Positions 63,154 through 64,000 of a DNA stretch of 64,000 bases are shown piece after piece. Origin of the DNA: Cyclobacteriaceae bacterium (lineage in GTDB: Bacteria > Bacteroidota > Bacteroidia > Cytophagales > Cyclobacteriaceae); assembly GCA_025055435.1 (NCBI GenBank), contig JANWWN010000008.1, forward strand, positions 1 through 64,000, written 5' to 3'. Made by a program: the position numbers and the translations under genes. The notes beneath the pieces are model-generated. The model did no database searches. It worked only from the letters and a program-made list of their open reading frames with translations, and was not told the origin of the DNA. Positions within the stretch are counted from its first letter, which is position 1; the number at the start of each line of letters is the position of its first letter.

Positions 63154-64000
63154 AACCGTTGTATTCTCTATTCTTAACGTTTGGCCTGGTAGTGCTTATT
63201 CCGGCCTGCGAAAAGGAAATCAGGCAGGAGGAACAATTCCATGCTTTTGTGCCTGCAAACATTGACCCTAGTGCCGGAAACTGGGCTACAGTACATCTCA
63301 CCGCACCAAATCAAATTGCTGTACCACCTCCGGCACCGGTAAACTCCGATTCTTATCAGGCCGAGCTCGAGGCAATAAAAGATGCCCAACAAAAACTAAC
63401 CGCACAGCAACATGAAATCATTCGTTTTTGGTCCGGTACAGGCGTGCTGCGGTGGAATCAGATTATGCGCGAACTGGTTGCCCAGTTTAATTTACCTCCC
63501 GCTCCGCTTCCGGACGGTACCTATCCGGTGCCCGACCCAGAGAATCCGTTTTCCGATCCGCGGTTTCCTTTTGCCAATCCACCTTATGCTGCACGGGCTT
63601 ATAGTTATGTAAGCACAGCCATGTATGACGCGCTCATCGCCACCTGGCATTACAAATTTCTTTATAACCGGCCGGCACCCTATGAAGTGGACGATGGCAT
63701 TAAGGCTTTTGTGCCTCAAACGGATTTACCGTCCTACCCGTCTGAAGAAGCAGTAATGTCGGGTGTGGCTACCGAATTACTGAAAGCTTTGTTTCCTGCA
63801 GCAGTTGAAAAAATTACCCGATGGGCAGCCGACCAGCGCAATGCCGCTTTGTGGTCGGGAAAAGCAACTCCATCCGACATTTCAGCGGGTCTTGCTCTCG
63901 GAAAAGCAGTGGCAGCTATTTTCATGATACGCGCCCGAGCCGATGGCATGAGCGCTGCTGCTGGTAACAAGGCCCAGTGGGAGGCATTGAAGCTGAATGC
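63150..64000 (+). CDS. PAP2/vanadium haloperoxidase-like lipoprotein, 3' end beyond window
   Basis: The first 283 residues only. A lipobox ends at Cys20 (TFGLVVLIPAC). The scaffold of vanadium-dependent haloperoxidases and PAP2 phosphatases is visible: a long helical part, then YKFLYNRPAPYEV (the K-x-RP motif) and PSYPSEEAVMSGVATELL where the family has PSGH. The His of that motif is replaced by Glu. The third motif lies beyond the window. It is coupled to the outer-membrane gene by an ATGA overlap. Confidence 0.75.
   Translation, partial: MKPLYSLFLTFGLVVLIPACEKEIRQEEQFHAFVPANIDPSAGNWATVHLTAPNQIAVPPPAPVNSDSYQAELEAIKDAQQKLTAQQHEIIRFWSGTGVLRWNQIMRELVAQFNLPPAPLPDGTYPVPDPENPFSDPRFPFANPPYAARAYSYVSTAMYDALIATWHYKFLYNRPAPYEVDDGIKAFVPQTDLPSYPSEEAVMSGVATELLKALFPAAVEKITRWAADQRNAALWSGKATPSDISAGLALGKAVAAIFMIRARADGMSAAAGNKAQWEALKLN

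Overview
This window is a chromosomal segment of a Bacteroidota bacterium, most likely a gliding-type Cytophagales relative. The signs are a GldH lipoprotein, a fused SecDF, GWxTD and DUF2723 proteins, homoserine/O-acetylhomoserine methionine synthesis, and repeated TAnnTTTG -7 promoter boxes close to start codons in place of Shine-Dalgarno sites. I saw no rRNA, tRNA, insertion sequence, prophage or CRISPR array. Both window edges cut a gene.

Layout. 1-12 kb: envelope and glycan genes (two methyltransferases, a GT4 glycosyltransferase, a DUF2723 GT-C-like protein, a TPR protein, a GWxTD protein), interrupted by a two-armed 15-bp repeat at 3461-3660. 10.5-19.7 kb: rlmB, manC, kdsD, recQ, purD, ricT-gldH, and a winged-helix/phosphoribosyltransferase regulator whose start codon lies inside a perfect 38-bp palindrome. 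19.7-31.7 kb: secDF, uridine kinase, rdgB, an FKBP lipoprotein, a DHH phosphoesterase, ndk, a homogentisate dioxygenase-like gene, a ctpA protease, a RIC/hemerythrin protein without its cysteine pair, ruvX and def. 31.8-38.5 kb: an aminotransferase/omega-amidase pair, NfuA, two tandem dicarboxylate/amino-acid symporters and an aspartate aminotransferase. 38.5-39 kb: a short toxin-antitoxin module whose PIN toxin is broken by a stop codon. 39-54 kb: recR, clpS, a solute symporter, an alkyltransferase-like protein, a beta-CASP hydrolase, acylphosphatase, an aldehyde dehydrogenase, deoC, a nuclease-like protein, a 1164-residue TPR protein, two unannotated 39-40 residue membrane proteins, lpdA and fabG. 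54.1-54.7 kb: a DUF433/DUF5615 toxin-antitoxin pair.

The most interesting part is 54.7-59.3 kb. The operon osmC-metY-metX-hom (minus strand) starts from a canonical TTTG-N20-TACGTTTG promoter. It then passes through a SAM-I type riboswitch and a small leader ORF that ends in a run of cysteine codons (four Cys, Ile, two Cys, stop), and then through hairpins that can form in alternative ways before osmC. This looks like two stacked sensors, one for the end product S-adenosylmethionine and one for cysteinyl-tRNA or sulfur supply, on one sulfur-assimilation operon.

The right end holds an exported isoaspartyl methyltransferase, a solitary nqrF with its own promoter, and a three-gene cassette: a membrane-anchored protein, a porin-like outer-membrane protein, and a lipoprotein of the PAP2/vanadium haloperoxidase type that is cut by the window end. 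All family assignments come from motifs read in the translations; no database search was possible.
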